Of a DNA stretch of 64,000 nucleotides, positions 1-7,519 are shown one piece after another. The notes beneath the pieces are model-generated. The model did not search any database and was not told the origin of the DNA. It saw only the letters and a program-made list of their open reading frames with translations. The position numbers and the translations under genes are program-made. The DNA comes from JBEEFP01 sp041166085 (lineage in GTDB: Bacteria; Actinomycetota; Acidimicrobiia; Acidimicrobiales; JAFATL01). The number at the start of each line of letters is the position of its first letter. The first letter of the stretch is position 1. The stretch lies in the NCBI GenBank assembly GCA_041166085.1, contig JBEEFP010000001.1, positions 38,711 through 102,710 on the forward strand. The letters run 5' to 3'.

Positions 1-1
1 G

Positions 2-112
2 CAGGACATCTCGATGCATCTCCTCGACGCGCTCGAGGGTGGCCCGTCCACCAACGGCCAGACCACGGTCACCCCCGACGTCGGCGGCGAGCCGGTCCAC
101 CAACCCGGCTGA
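2..112 (+). CDS. C-terminal end of an unidentified protein (5'-truncated)
   Basis: The reading frame entering from the left edge runs 36 codons to a TGA at 110-112. Only a hydrophilic Gly/Pro/Thr-rich tail is visible, so no family can be assigned. Frame choice rests on the absence of stops and on a strong hairpin immediately downstream (127-153). It converges with dcd on the other strand. Confidence 0.45.
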   Translation, partial: QDISMHLLDALEGGPSTNGQTTVTPDVGGEPVHQPG

Positions 113-126
113 TCGTTCCGCGTGTT

Positions 127-153
127 CGAGCGTGCCCGCGACGGGCACGCTCG
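127..153. terminator. Bidirectional hairpin between convergent genes
   Basis: A perfect 12-bp inverted repeat (arms 127-138 and 142-153) with a 3-base loop lies between the 3' end of the truncated plus-strand gene and the 3' end of dcd on the minus strand. There is no clear T-tract on either side, so termination is inferred from position and stem strength. Confidence 0.6.
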
Positions 154-169
154 CTCCACAGAATGACGG

Positions 170-739
170 TCAGTCCTCGCGGAAGTTCTCGTAGTAGCGG
201 CTCGGCGTCGGGCCCTGTTGGCCCTGGTACTTCGAGCCGACCGCCGCCGAGCCGTACGGCACGTCGGCCGGGGTCGTCATCCGCAGGAAGCTGATCTGGC
301 CGATCTTCATGTTCGGGTACAGCGTGATCGGCAGGTTGGCCACGTTGGACAGCTCGAGGGTGAGGTGGCCGTTCCAACCGGCGTCGACGAAACCGGCCGT
401 GCTGTGGATGAGGAGGCCGAGGCGTCCCAGGCTGGACTTGCCCTCGAGCCGCGCGACCAGGTCGTTCGGCAGCTGCACCCGCTCAGCCGTCGACCCCAGC
501 ACGAACTCGCCCGGGTGGAGCACGAACACGTCGTCCTCCTTGATCTCGACCAGCGGGGTCAGGTCCTCCTGGTTCTCCTTCACGTCGATGACGCGCGTGG
601 TGTGGTTCAGGAAGACCCGGAAGAAGCGACCGAGCCGCAAGTCGACCGACGACGGCTGCACCATCTTCTCGTCGAGGGGGTCGATGACGATGCGGCCGGC
701 GGCCAGCTCCTCACGGATGGTCCGGTCGGAGAGGATCAT
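170..739 (-). CDS. dcd: dCTP deaminase (probably the dUMP-forming bifunctional type)
   Basis: A 189-residue protein of the trimeric dUTPase/dCTP deaminase fold that deaminates dCTP for dUMP/dTTP synthesis. The centre carries the family signature EGKSSLGR followed by HSTAGFVDAGW and HLTLELSN, containing the conserved Ser, Arg and catalytic Glu. The C-terminal tail (KYQGQQGPTPSRYYENF) is the flexible arm that closes over the triphosphate. Actinobacterial homologues (e.g. M. tuberculosis) also hydrolyse the triphosphate and release dUMP; that activity is inferred here from family. Length is normal. It is transcribed away from the tRNA gene, 28 bases from it. Confidence 0.95.
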   Translation of the reverse strand: MILSDRTIREELAAGRIVIDPLDEKMVQPSSVDLRLGRFFRVFLNHTTRVIDVKENQEDLTPLVEIKEDDVFVLHPGEFVLGSTAERVQLPNDLVARLEGKSSLGRLGLLIHSTAGFVDAGWNGHLTLELSNVANLPITLYPNMKIGQISFLRMTTPADVPYGSAAVGSKYQGQQGPTPSRYYENFRED

Positions 740-767
740 CGGGCGGACGATACAGTTGGCGCGCTTC

Positions 768-838
768 GCGGGCGTAGTTCAGAGGCAGAACATCAGCTTC
801 CCAAGCTGAGAACGCGAGTTCGATTCTCGTCGCCCGCT
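768..838 (+). tRNA. tRNA-Gly (anticodon CCC)
   Basis: A full cloverleaf can be drawn. The acceptor stem is GCGGGCG (768-774) with CGCCCGC (831-837) and discriminator T838. The D stem is GTTC/GAAC. The anticodon stem TCAGC/GCTGA (793-797/805-809) holds loop TTCCCAA with anticodon CCC at 800-802. The T arm is GCGAG-TTCGATT-CTCGT. The CCA end is not encoded. It reads GGG codons. The 3' half is duplicated 105 bases downstream. Confidence 0.93.
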
Positions 839-899
839 CCCACGCCGCATCCGCTGATGTTCTTCGGCAGGCCGTCTCCTTGCTCGCTTCGCTCGACCA

Positions 900-944
900 A
901 GCTTCCCAAGCTGAGAACGCGAGTTCGATTCTCGTCGCCCGCTC
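900..944 (+). repeat. Duplicated 3' half of tRNA-Gly (att-like remnant)
   Basis: Bases 900-944 are an exact 45-base copy of 795-839, running from inside the anticodon stem through the T arm and acceptor 3' strand. The copy lacks a D arm and 5' acceptor strand, so it cannot be a tRNA. Sixty bases separate the copies and contain no gene. Integrases that target tRNA genes leave exactly this pattern, so a scar of a lost or deleted element is the best guess; simple tandem duplication is the alternative. Confidence 0.7.
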
Positions 945-950
945 TCCCTT

Positions 951-997
951 GTCTCGAGGAAATAGCGGTCGAATTTCGACCCCTATTTCCTCGAGAC
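951..997. terminator. Long palindromic hairpin between the tRNA region and the MBL gene
   Basis: Fifteen perfect base pairs (951-965 with 983-997), one C-C mismatch, then an inner near-perfect palindrome (967-981). It sits just beyond the stop codon of the minus-strand MBL hydrolase and downstream of the plus-strand tRNA region, where a two-way terminator is expected. Confidence 0.6.
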
Positions 998-1002
998 GAC
1001 GA

Positions 1003-1839
1003 TCAGGCGGGGGCCAGGGCGGTGGCGGCGATGATCTGGTCGAGGGCCGACTGATCGGGCAGGGGCGGCGGCGCCACCAACGGGAACTGCCGGACCGTCT
1101 CGAACGCCTGCTGGATGAACGGGCCCTCGATGACCGGCGTGTGACAGCCGGCGATCGTGGTGATGTCGAGACCTTGGATCTTGTCGACGGTGTGGCCGAA
1201 CTTGGTGTGGTCAGCGATGGCCAACCACGGGCTGACGGCGCCGAAGGCGAACAGGGCCATCCCGAACTTCCAGAACTCGGAGTCGAGGTCGGCGATGCCC
1301 ATCGCCGCGTCGGGCAGCGGAGTCGCGAACGTGTCCACCGACCAGTAGACGCCCGTCGCCGGATCGAACAGGCCTCGGGTCGTCGGTGAGTCGAAGACCG
1401 GCGGGCGAAGGGCGTGCAGGCTGCGGTCGCCGATGCTGAACGACTCGTCGTGCATGATCCACTGACACCGGTCGAGCGGGAAGTCGAAGGCGTTGGTATG
1501 GCGCTCGACCATTGCCCAGTTGCACACCAGCTGCGCGTTGGGGCAGGCGGTGAGGGCCTGGTCGAGATTGCCGGTGTGGTCGACGTCGTCGTGCGACAGG
1601 AAGATCCACCGCACGTCCTTGGGCTCCACGAGCGAGAACACGTCGCTGAGCCACTGCTCGCGGTTGGCGGGCGTACCGGTGTCCACGATCACCGGCTCCT
1701 TGCCGAGGATCACCATCGAGTTGATGTAGATGAACAACGGCTCGCCGAGTGCCTGCTGCACCTGATGGATCACGTACGTATCGGGTGCGATCTTGGTCGG
1801 CGGTACCGAGATCGTCGGCGCGATGGGCGCGAAAGTCAT
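1003..1839 (-). CDS. MBL-fold metallo-hydrolase (ODP/flavodiiron-like)
   Basis: A 278-residue stand-alone metallo-beta-lactamase-fold protein. The metal motif HDDVDH (H83, D85, D87, H88) follows a strand ending IVDTG, and later ligands are suggested by WSVDTF (about 168) and GCHTP near residue 233. Spacing and the VDTG/SVDTF motifs resemble the oxygen-binding di-iron domain of flavodiiron proteins, but no flavodoxin or rubredoxin domain is attached. Substrate is unknown. The start is supported by a GGGGGA ribosome site just upstream. It is a single gene between a hairpin and the VOC gene. Confidence 0.8.
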   Translation of the reverse strand: MTFAPIAPTISVPPTKIAPDTYVIHQVQQALGEPLFIYINSMVILGKEPVIVDTGTPANREQWLSDVFSLVEPKDVRWIFLSHDDVDHTGNLDQALTACPNAQLVCNWAMVERHTNAFDFPLDRCQWIMHDESFSIGDRSLHALRPPVFDSPTTRGLFDPATGVYWSVDTFATPLPDAAMGIADLDSEFWKFGMALFAFGAVSPWLAIADHTKFGHTVDKIQGLDITTIAGCHTPVIEGPFIQQAFETVRQFPLVAPPPLPDQSALDQIIAATALAPA

Positions 1840-1925
1840 GTCCTGTCCCCCTGGTAGTAGCTGACCTCATGCTTCACCTTGCACCCGCCCGGAACAAGGG
1901 GCCGTCTGAGACCGTGCCGTGCGTG

Positions 1926-2354
1926 TCAGGACCGGTCGTAGGAGAACTCCATGACCTGGGTCAGACGGACGTTGTTGCCTGAAGGGTCGCGGAACGAGGT
2001 GTCGATGCCGTACGGCTGCGGTGTCGGCGGATCGTTGAACACCACGCCGCGCGCCGACAGGTCGTCATAGGTCGCCTGGCAGTCGTCCGTCGTCAGGAAC
2101 AGGGTGCCGCCCGCGCCCTTGGCCACCAACTCGCCGAGCTGCGCGCTGCTCGACGCGTCGAGCATGGGCGGTCCGGGGACCGGCATCAGCACCAGCCCGA
2201 CATCCGGCTGACCCGCGGGTCCGACGACCAACCAACGGAAGTTCCAGCCCTCCATGGAGACATCCGCGCGCACCTCCCACCCGAGCTTCTCGGTGTAGAA
2301 GGCAAGCGCCTCGTCCTGGTCGTGCACCCAGAACTGCGCATTGGCGATTTCCAT
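1926..2354 (-). CDS. VOC-family (glyoxalase/bleomycin-resistance-like) protein
   Basis: A 142-residue single vicinal-oxygen-chelate domain beginning MEIANAQFWV with the typical DQDEALAFYTEKLGWEV motif and ending SFRDPSGNNVRLTQ. The start at 2354 is chosen because AGGAGG lies about 9 bases upstream; the frame stays open further but that stretch is unlike the family. It is 35 bases downstream of an AraC-type regulator on the same strand, a common pairing in Actinobacteria, so the regulator probably controls it. Substrate is not predictable from sequence. Confidence 0.85.
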   Translation of the reverse strand: MEIANAQFWVHDQDEALAFYTEKLGWEVRADVSMEGWNFRWLVVGPAGQPDVGLVLMPVPGPPMLDASSSAQLGELVAKGAGGTLFLTTDDCQATYDDLSARGVVFNDPPTPQPYGIDTSFRDPSGNNVRLTQVMEFSYDRS

Positions 2355-2389
2355 GTCGTCGTCCTCCTGGCTGGTCAACGGGTCCAACC

Positions 2390-2824
2390 CTAAGAAGACG
2401 CGGCCTCGCTGGCTTCTCGAAACGTGCGGTTTGGTGGCCGGCCGTATGCGCGCGCCACGCAATGAGGGATGCGGACCAAGGATTCGGCGGGAGGAAAGGC
2501 GGACCGATAGGCCACGGGACTCAGGCCGAACACGCGCCCGAAGCTCGTGGTGAAGGACCCGAGGCTGCCGAGCCCGACGGCGAAGCAGATCTCGGTGACG
2601 GGTCGGTCCGTGGTCCGAAGCAGCGCGGCGGCTCGCTCGAGGCGCCGGGTCAGCAGGTACTGGTGGGGCGACTCGCCGAACGTTCGCCGGAACTCCCGGC
2701 TGAAGTACGCCGGTGAGAGCCGGGCGGCCGCCGCCAGGTCTGCGAGGCGCAGCGGCTCGAAATACCGGGCATCGGCCAGGTCCTTGGCCCGCAGCAGGTG
2801 ACGGGCGAGCGACACGTCCGCCAT
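2390..2824 (-). CDS. AraC-family regulator, DNA-binding domain only
   Basis: A 144-residue protein consisting almost entirely of the double helix-turn-helix AraC/XylS domain: LADLAAAARLSPAYFSREFR is the first HTH and VTEICFAVGLGSLGSFTTSFG the second, followed by the GLSPVAYR signature. No effector-binding domain is present, so any signal must be sensed another way. The start MADVSLARHLL at 2824 is preferred because longer in-frame extension is Arg/Ser-rich noise. It is transcribed into the VOC gene, likely one transcript. Confidence 0.85.
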   Translation of the reverse strand: MADVSLARHLLRAKDLADARYFEPLRLADLAAAARLSPAYFSREFRRTFGESPHQYLLTRRLERAAALLRTTDRPVTEICFAVGLGSLGSFTTSFGRVFGLSPVAYRSAFPPAESLVRIPHCVARAYGRPPNRTFREASEAASS

Positions 2825-2957
2825 GCCCGCGATCGTACGTGTGGCTGGCAGACGGAGGGGCCCGGACGGCCGAGCGGCCTGGTTAGGGCTGGCGTTCGCC
2901 GGGTATCTGCCCGGTGCGCATCGGCGGGCGCTCTTCCCAACGAGAAAGGACCGGTCG

Positions 2958-3221
2958 ATGGCGTCGCTCGACGCGAAGGTGGACGAGCTCCAGGATTGCC
3001 AGGAGCAGCTCGGGAACCTCCGGACGAAGCTGGAGTCGTTGCCGGCCATCGAGCAGGCCAAGGGGATCCTCATCTCCGAGGAGGGCTACTCCGACGACGA
3101 GGCGTTCGACGTCCTCCGTACCGCTTCCATGCGGCAGAACCGCAAGCTGCGCGACCTCGCAAGCGACCTCGTGAACAAGGCGCGCGTCCGGGCCCGGCGG
3201 GGACGCGACACCGAGGCCTGA
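2958..3221 (+). CDS. Small ANTAR-domain protein
   Basis: An 87-residue protein with an N-terminal coiled coil (residues about 3-32, heptad-like Leu spacing) followed by an ANTAR domain recognisable from IEQAKGILISEEGYSDDEAFDVLR. ANTAR domains bind paired RNA hairpins and cause antitermination. Most ANTAR proteins carry a receiver or GAF sensor; this one has only the coiled coil, so dimerisation or a partner protein must supply control. The start follows GAAAGGA. It precedes a STAS-domain gene by about 100 bases on the same strand. Confidence 0.82.
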   Translation: MASLDAKVDELQDCQEQLGNLRTKLESLPAIEQAKGILISEEGYSDDEAFDVLRTASMRQNRKLRDLASDLVNKARVRARRGRDTEA

Positions 3222-3319
3222 GCGGACCAACCGGGGATCGACCCGGTCGGTGTGCGACGATGGCCGTCGATCGATCGCGCTCCAACCAGCGGGCGACCCG
3301 TGGAGAGGAGCCGCACGCT

Positions 3320-3631
3320 GTGGACGGATTTCGCGTCGAGACCGAGGACGATGGGGTCGTCCACCGACTGCGCCTCATCGGGGAGCTCGATGCGGCAACC
3401 GTCGAGGTGCTCCGCAGCGCAGTCAGCGAAGCCATGGGAAACGGAGCGGAGCGAGTGGTGCTCGATCTCGGGGAGCTGGACTTCGTGGACTCGACGGGAC
3501 TGGGTGCGTTGATCGGGGCCCTGAAGCGCATGCGAGAGAGCGGTGGCGAGCTGGCCCTGACCGCGGTACGACCGCGCGTCATCAAGCTCCTCGAGCTCAC
3601 CGGCCTCGACAAGGTCTTCACCATCGGCTGA
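3320..3631 (+). CDS. STAS-domain anti-sigma factor antagonist
   Basis: A 103-residue SpoIIAA/RsbV-type STAS domain. The phosphorylation-site motif VDSTGLGAL (Ser in DSTG) is intact, preceded by the strand RVVLDLGELDF and followed by RMRESGGELALTAVRP. Such proteins release a sigma factor by binding its anti-sigma kinase when unphosphorylated. The GTG at 3320 is chosen because GGAGAGGAG lies just upstream and gives the usual family length; an ATG at 3260 would add 20 residues. No cognate kinase or sigma factor is adjacent; the ANTAR gene upstream may be functionally linked. Confidence 0.85.
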   Translation: MDGFRVETEDDGVVHRLRLIGELDAATVEVLRSAVSEAMGNGAERVVLDLGELDFVDSTGLGALIGALKRMRESGGELALTAVRPRVIKLLELTGLDKVFTIG

Positions 3632-3678
3632 TGCTCGACTGTGCTTGCCCCGGTGCGAGCGCCGGGTAATGCTCGACC

Positions 3679-5433
3679 GTGCTCAAGCGCCTCGTCCTCG
3701 CCTCCGTTCTGACGCTGTGCTCCGCCGCCCTCGTGGCGTGCGGGTCCGGTGACAACTCGCAGACCGCGGCCAACGCGCCGGCGACGACCACCACGACTCG
3801 GCCGACGGCACCGGCCAACAACATCGAGCTGAAGGACACGAGCCTGGCGGCGGCGGTGGCCGCCGACGGACTCACCATGCCGACGTCCATCGCGTTCGCG
3901 GGTCGGCGCCTGCTCGTCACCGAGAAGTCGACCGGCAAGGTGCTGCTGGTGGACGGACCCGGCAAGACACGCGAGGTGATCGACCTCGCCGTGAACTCCT
4001 TCGACGAGCGGGGGCTCTTGGGCATCGCCGTCCATCCGGACTTCCCCCGCAAGCCGTTCGTGTACCTGCAGTGGACCTGGCGCGGCGACGGCACCGGGCC
4101 GGCCAAGGTGCTCGGTTCCGACAGCGACCAGGCCGCCGATGTCCCCTCCCTCGGGAACCGGGTCGATCGGTTCCGGTGGGCCAACAACAAGCTCACCTTC
4201 GACCGCAACCTCATCCGGCTGCCGAGCAACACGCTGAACACGGACACGTCGGGACGGATCCGCGGCAACCACGACGCGGGGCCGCTCGCCTTCGGCCCCG
4301 ACGGCAAGCTCTATTTCATGCTCGGCGACCAGAACATGCGCGGGCAGCTGCAGAACATCACCAGTGGACCCGCTCCCGACAACGCCCATCTGACCGGTGT
4401 TGTCCTGCGCCTCGACGACGATGGGTCGGTGCCGTCGGACAACCCGTTCGTCGCGGCCGGCAAGAAGATGGGCGGCGGGGCGGGCGCCAACGTCCAGAAG
4501 ATCTACACCTACGGCGTGCGCAACAGCTTCGGCCTCGCGTTCGAGCCGAAGTCAGGTGCGCTCTGGCAGACGGAGAACGGCGACGACGCGTCCGACGAGG
4601 TCAATGTCTTCACCCGCGGCAGCAACTCCGGATGGATCCAGCTGCAGGGTGCGCCGGCGCAGTTCGACACCTGGAAGGGGCTCGAGCTCGCGAGCAAGGA
4701 TGGCTTCGACAACCCCACGTATCCGCCCACGATGCTGGCCGCGGACGCAACAGCGGCGCGCAAGGCCATGGCCTCGATAGCAGGGAGCCACTACGCACCA
4801 CCGGTCCTGACGTACAAGTACCCGCCCGCCCTCACCGCCATCAACTTCGTGAGGGACGGCCGGCTCGGAGCGCGGTCGGCCGACACCGCGTGGATCGGTA
4901 CCGTCCTGACCGACTCGTTGTTGCGGTATCCGCTGGCCAAGAACGGGAGGAAGCTGGCGCTGACGGGGGCACTCGCCGACGGTGTGGATGACAACGCGGC
5001 CAAGGGTGACCTCGGGGAGAGCGCTCCCTACGTGGTGGGGACCGGGTTCGGCATCGTCACCGACATCGAGCCGGGACCCGACGGCGCTCTGTACGTCAGC
5101 TCACTCGACGCCGGCAAGGTCTACAGGCTCACCAAGGCGTCGGGGGCCGACAGCGGAACCGCGACCACCGCTCCACCCAGTAGCGCGTTGGTCCCCGCCG
5201 CCACGGTGCACATCAAGGACGACGTCTTCGACCCGACGAAGGTCGAGATCAAGGCGGGCGAGGCAGTCGTGTGGCGTTGGGAGGGGAAGGACCCGCACAA
5301 CGTCGACGGTCCTGGGTTCAAGAGCAGGATCCAGACCTCGGGCTCCTACACCAAGGCCTTCGACCAGCCCGGCACGTTCGAGTACCGCTGCGACGTGCAC
5401 CCGACGATGCTGGCCAGCGTCGTCGTGACCTGA
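3679..5433 (+). CDS. Lipoprotein: glucose/sorbosone dehydrogenase-like propeller fused to a cupredoxin domain
   Basis: A 584-residue predicted lipoprotein. The signal peptide ends in lipobox LVAC (Cys21), followed by a Thr/Ala-rich linker. Residues about 45-480 resemble the PQQ-dependent glucose/sorbosone dehydrogenase six-bladed propeller (motifs DERGLLGIAVHPDF, HDAGPLAFGPDGKLY, YGVRNSFGLAFEP). Residues about 495-584 form a type-1 copper domain with candidate ligands H540, C571, H574 and M577. Oxidation of a sugar or aldose with electron transfer to the attached copper site outside the membrane is inferred. The GTG start is the only one that yields the signal peptide. Confidence 0.85.
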   Translation: MLKRLVLASVLTLCSAALVACGSGDNSQTAANAPATTTTTRPTAPANNIELKDTSLAAAVAADGLTMPTSIAFAGRRLLVTEKSTGKVLLVDGPGKTREVIDLAVNSFDERGLLGIAVHPDFPRKPFVYLQWTWRGDGTGPAKVLGSDSDQAADVPSLGNRVDRFRWANNKLTFDRNLIRLPSNTLNTDTSGRIRGNHDAGPLAFGPDGKLYFMLGDQNMRGQLQNITSGPAPDNAHLTGVVLRLDDDGSVPSDNPFVAAGKKMGGGAGANVQKIYTYGVRNSFGLAFEPKSGALWQTENGDDASDEVNVFTRGSNSGWIQLQGAPAQFDTWKGLELASKDGFDNPTYPPTMLAADATAARKAMASIAGSHYAPPVLTYKYPPALTAINFVRDGRLGARSADTAWIGTVLTDSLLRYPLAKNGRKLALTGALADGVDDNAAKGDLGESAPYVVGTGFGIVTDIEPGPDGALYVSSLDAGKVYRLTKASGADSGTATTAPPSSALVPAATVHIKDDVFDPTKVEIKAGEAVVWRWEGKDPHNVDGPGFKSRIQTSGSYTKAFDQPGTFEYRCDVHPTMLASVVVT

Positions 5434-5507
5434 AACCGTGCGTGACATGACCCCTCCGTTCTGACCATTCGCCCTCCGGGTGGTGAGTCGGATAAGGATG
5501 CCGTCCC

Positions 5508-6287
5508 GTGACTCGCCCCCGTTGGGCGAGCGCCGGCGCCTGGGGACTGGCGTTCGCGATCTCCGTTCTGCTCGCCACCTCCCCTCCCTCGGGCGCCGAC
5601 CCAGGAGACGAGGCCGCGCTCCTCGCCCAAACGGCAGCGGCGCGGGCCCAGCTGAGACTCGGGCCCGTCACCCGGTCGGCGGATCTCGACGTCGTCGCCC
5701 GCCGGCACGCCCAACGGCTGGCGGCCGCGCCGGGCCCCGCCTTCCACAACCCGTCGCTGCAGGCCGAGACGCCGGGGTGGTCCGCCATCGGCGAGGTGGT
5801 GGGCCGCATCCCTGCTGGAGCGGGCTGGGACCGCGCCCTCGTCCAGCTCTTCCTCGCTTCGCCCGCCCACCGAGGCGTGATCCTCTCGGCGGGGTTCAAC
5901 GCTGTCGGGGTGGGCACGGCCCGGTCGCCGGCGGGGGTCATCAGTGCCGTCGAGGTCTTCGGCCGCGGCGCCGGCGGCCCGGTGCCTCCGCGCGCGTCGC
6001 GGCAGCAGCAGCCGCGACGCCCAGCGCCACCGCCGCCCGCCACACCGGCGGCGGCTCCGCTCGCTCCGGCGTTGACGCCCACCACCACGACCACAACAAC
6101 CACGACGACCACCCCGCCCCCACCCGCGACAGTTCCTCCCGTCCCCCTCCCCGCGCTGCGGATCGCAGTCGGCACGGGGCGCCGGGACGCGCCGTCCGTG
6201 CGAGGGTGGGGCGCGACGGCCGCTGCCGGACTCCTCGCAGCGTGCACGGCGCTGGGATGGCTGACCCATCGGGGGCCAAGGCGCTGA
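5508..6287 (+). CDS. Secreted CAP/SCP-domain protein with C-terminal anchor
   Basis: A 259-residue protein with an N-terminal signal peptide (residues 1-30), a CAP domain (about 34-150; RRHAQRLAA, then the LASPAHRGVILSAGFNAVGVG signature), a Pro/Thr-rich linker containing a run of 11 threonines, and a C-terminal hydrophobic segment followed by Arg residues, suggesting membrane tethering. CAP domains in bacteria are extracellular and of varied or unknown activity. GTG start, with AAGGA about 9 bases upstream. It lies downstream of the PQQ/cupredoxin lipoprotein on the same strand. Confidence 0.8.
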   Translation: MTRPRWASAGAWGLAFAISVLLATSPPSGADPGDEAALLAQTAAARAQLRLGPVTRSADLDVVARRHAQRLAAAPGPAFHNPSLQAETPGWSAIGEVVGRIPAGAGWDRALVQLFLASPAHRGVILSAGFNAVGVGTARSPAGVISAVEVFGRGAGGPVPPRASRQQQPRRPAPPPPATPAAAPLAPALTPTTTTTTTTTTTPPPPATVPPVPLPALRIAVGTGRRDAPSVRGWGATAAAGLLAACTALGWLTHRGPRR

Positions 6288-6324
6288 CCGAAGCCGGTCT
6301 GGCGATCGTGAAACCGGCGCGGCC

Positions 6325-7215
6325 ATGCTCTGGACCGTGCGCTTCTCCTACGCCGAGTCGCTGACCGACCCCGCCTTCTACGCGCCGCTGGCGCGCGCGG
6401 CGGAGGACGCCGGCTTCGACTCGATGGTCATCCCGGACAGCCTCTGCTACCCGGAGGTCTCGGATTCGACGTACCCGTACACGGAGGACGGCAGTCGGGA
6501 GTTCCTCGAGGACAAGCCGTTCATGGATCCCTTCGCCCTCATCGCTGCGCTCGGCGCGGTCACCGAGCGGCTGCGTTTCACCACCTTCGTCGTGAAGCTG
6601 CCCATCCGCCACCCGGTGCTCGTCGCCAAGCAGGTGGGCACCGTCGCCACCCTGACCGGCAACCGCCTCGGCCTCGGCGTCGGCACGAGCCCGTGGCCCG
6701 AGGACTACGACGTGTGCGATGTCCCGTGGGAGCGACGCGGTAAGCGCATGGACGAGATGCTCGACATCCTGCGGGGACTCCTGGTGGGCGAGTTCTTCGA
6801 GTACCACGGCGAGATCTTCGACCTGCAGTCCATCAAGATGACGCCCGCGCCGTCCGCACCTGTCCCCATCCTCATCGGCGGCCACGGGGAGGCCGCGCTT
6901 CGTCGTGCCGCACGCAGCGGAGACGGCTGGATGCACGGCGGCGGGGACCCAGCGGAGCTCCCCTCCCTCCTGGACCGGCTCGCCGCGCTGCGGGCCGAGC
7001 ACGGCCGGTCCGACGCACCCTTCGAGGTGCACGTCATCTCCATGGACGCTTATACGGTCGACGGTGTCCACCGCTTGGAGGAGATGGGCGTCACCGACGT
7101 CATCGTCGGCTTTCGCTGGCCCTACGTCGTCGGCGCCGACATCGAACCGCTCCAGGACAAGGTCGACTCGCTGCGGCGCTACGCGGACGACGTCATCGCC
7201 AAGACCGCGAGCTGA
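6325..7215 (+). CDS. LLM-class (luciferase-like, probably F420-dependent) oxidoreductase
   Basis: A 296-residue TIM-barrel protein of the luciferase-like monooxygenase superfamily. Signatures are GFDSMVIPDS near the N terminus, TERLRFTTFVVKLPIRHPV and the GNRLGLGVGTSPWPEDYDV cofactor region, and VPILIGGHGEAALRRAAR. Actinobacterial members usually use coenzyme F420 or FMN; cofactor and substrate are inferred only at class level. The ATG at 6325 lacks a strong ribosome site; a GTG four codons later is an alternative. Confidence 0.82.
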   Translation: MLWTVRFSYAESLTDPAFYAPLARAAEDAGFDSMVIPDSLCYPEVSDSTYPYTEDGSREFLEDKPFMDPFALIAALGAVTERLRFTTFVVKLPIRHPVLVAKQVGTVATLTGNRLGLGVGTSPWPEDYDVCDVPWERRGKRMDEMLDILRGLLVGEFFEYHGEIFDLQSIKMTPAPSAPVPILIGGHGEAALRRAARSGDGWMHGGGDPAELPSLLDRLAALRAEHGRSDAPFEVHVISMDAYTVDGVHRLEEMGVTDVIVGFRWPYVVGADIEPLQDKVDSLRRYADDVIAKTAS

Positions 7216-7221
7216 CGGGCC

Positions 7222-7419
7222 TCAGCCCGGGCCGCCACCCTTGGTCGACGCGGACCCGCCGTGGGCCTGGGCAGGAGAGGTCAACCAGGCCCACGCCTCG
7301 GCCAGGTTGACGAGCTGAGCTGAGGTGGCCCCCGCCGTGCGCTCGCGGATCGCCTCGAACAGGGACAGCCGCGTCTCGTAGCTCGCTTTGTTGAGGGTCT
7401 CCGCCTGCTGATTGTCCAT
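7222..7419 (-). CDS. Conserved-looking small protein of unknown function
   Basis: A 65-residue protein, mostly helical in appearance (ETLNKASYETRLSLFEAIRE, then LVNLAEAWAWLTSP) with a Gly/Ser-rich basic tail. No signal peptide, membrane segment or metal motif. I recognise the general style of short actinobacterial proteins ending in a WLTSPAQ-like motif but cannot name a family. Its upstream region has two tandem copies of a TTGACA-containing 19-base unit, consistent with a dedicated promoter. It converges with the LLM oxidoreductase. Confidence 0.65.
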   Translation of the reverse strand: MDNQQAETLNKASYETRLSLFEAIRERTAGATSAQLVNLAEAWAWLTSPAQAHGGSASTKGGGPG

Positions 7420-7430
7420 AAGTGGTCATC

Positions 7431-7480
7431 GTGCTTTGGCACGGCGGGCCTGTCAAAGCACGGCGGGCCTGTCAAAGCAC
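7431..7480 (-). promoter_or_regulatory. Tandem TTGACA-bearing repeats and inverted repeat upstream of the 65-aa gene
   Basis: A 19-base unit is repeated exactly (7439-7457 and 7458-7476). On the minus strand each copy contains TTGACA, a perfect -35 hexamer. The nearer copy is followed 17 bases later by CACGAT, a poor -10. An 8-base inverted repeat GTGCTTTG/CAAAGCAC (7431-7438 with 7454-7461 or 7473-7480) overlaps the units and could bind a regulator. Promoter function is inferred. Confidence 0.4.
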
Positions 7481-7491
7481 CACGCCGATCT

Positions 7492-7515
7492 CTGGCTGTC
7501 TCACTGGCTGTCTCA
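7492..7515. repeat. Short 12-base tandem duplication
   Basis: Two exact adjacent copies of a 12-base unit (7492-7503 and 7504-7515) lie in the gap between the 65-aa gene and the 68-aa membrane protein gene. Right beside the 19-base tandem repeats, it makes this short gap locally repeat-prone. No function is evident. Confidence 0.6.
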
Positions 7516-7519
7516 TGGC

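Noticed and set aside
900..944. Second tRNA-Gly gene
   Set aside because: It has no D arm and no 5' acceptor strand, so only the 3' half is present.
2825..3073. Upstream extension of the AraC-type regulator
   Set aside because: The extra 83 residues overlap the ANTAR gene on the other strand and resemble noise; the HTH protein is complete without them.
4071..4991. Long alternative-frame ORFs over the PQQ/cupredoxin gene and similar ones elsewhere
   Set aside because: High GC content suppresses stops in all frames; these translations are Arg/Ala/Pro-rich with no domain, while the chosen frame has clear motifs.
6077..6120. Repeat-like run of ACC/ACG triplets
   Set aside because: It encodes the poly-Thr linker of the CAP-domain protein and is codon-level low complexity, not a separate repeat element.
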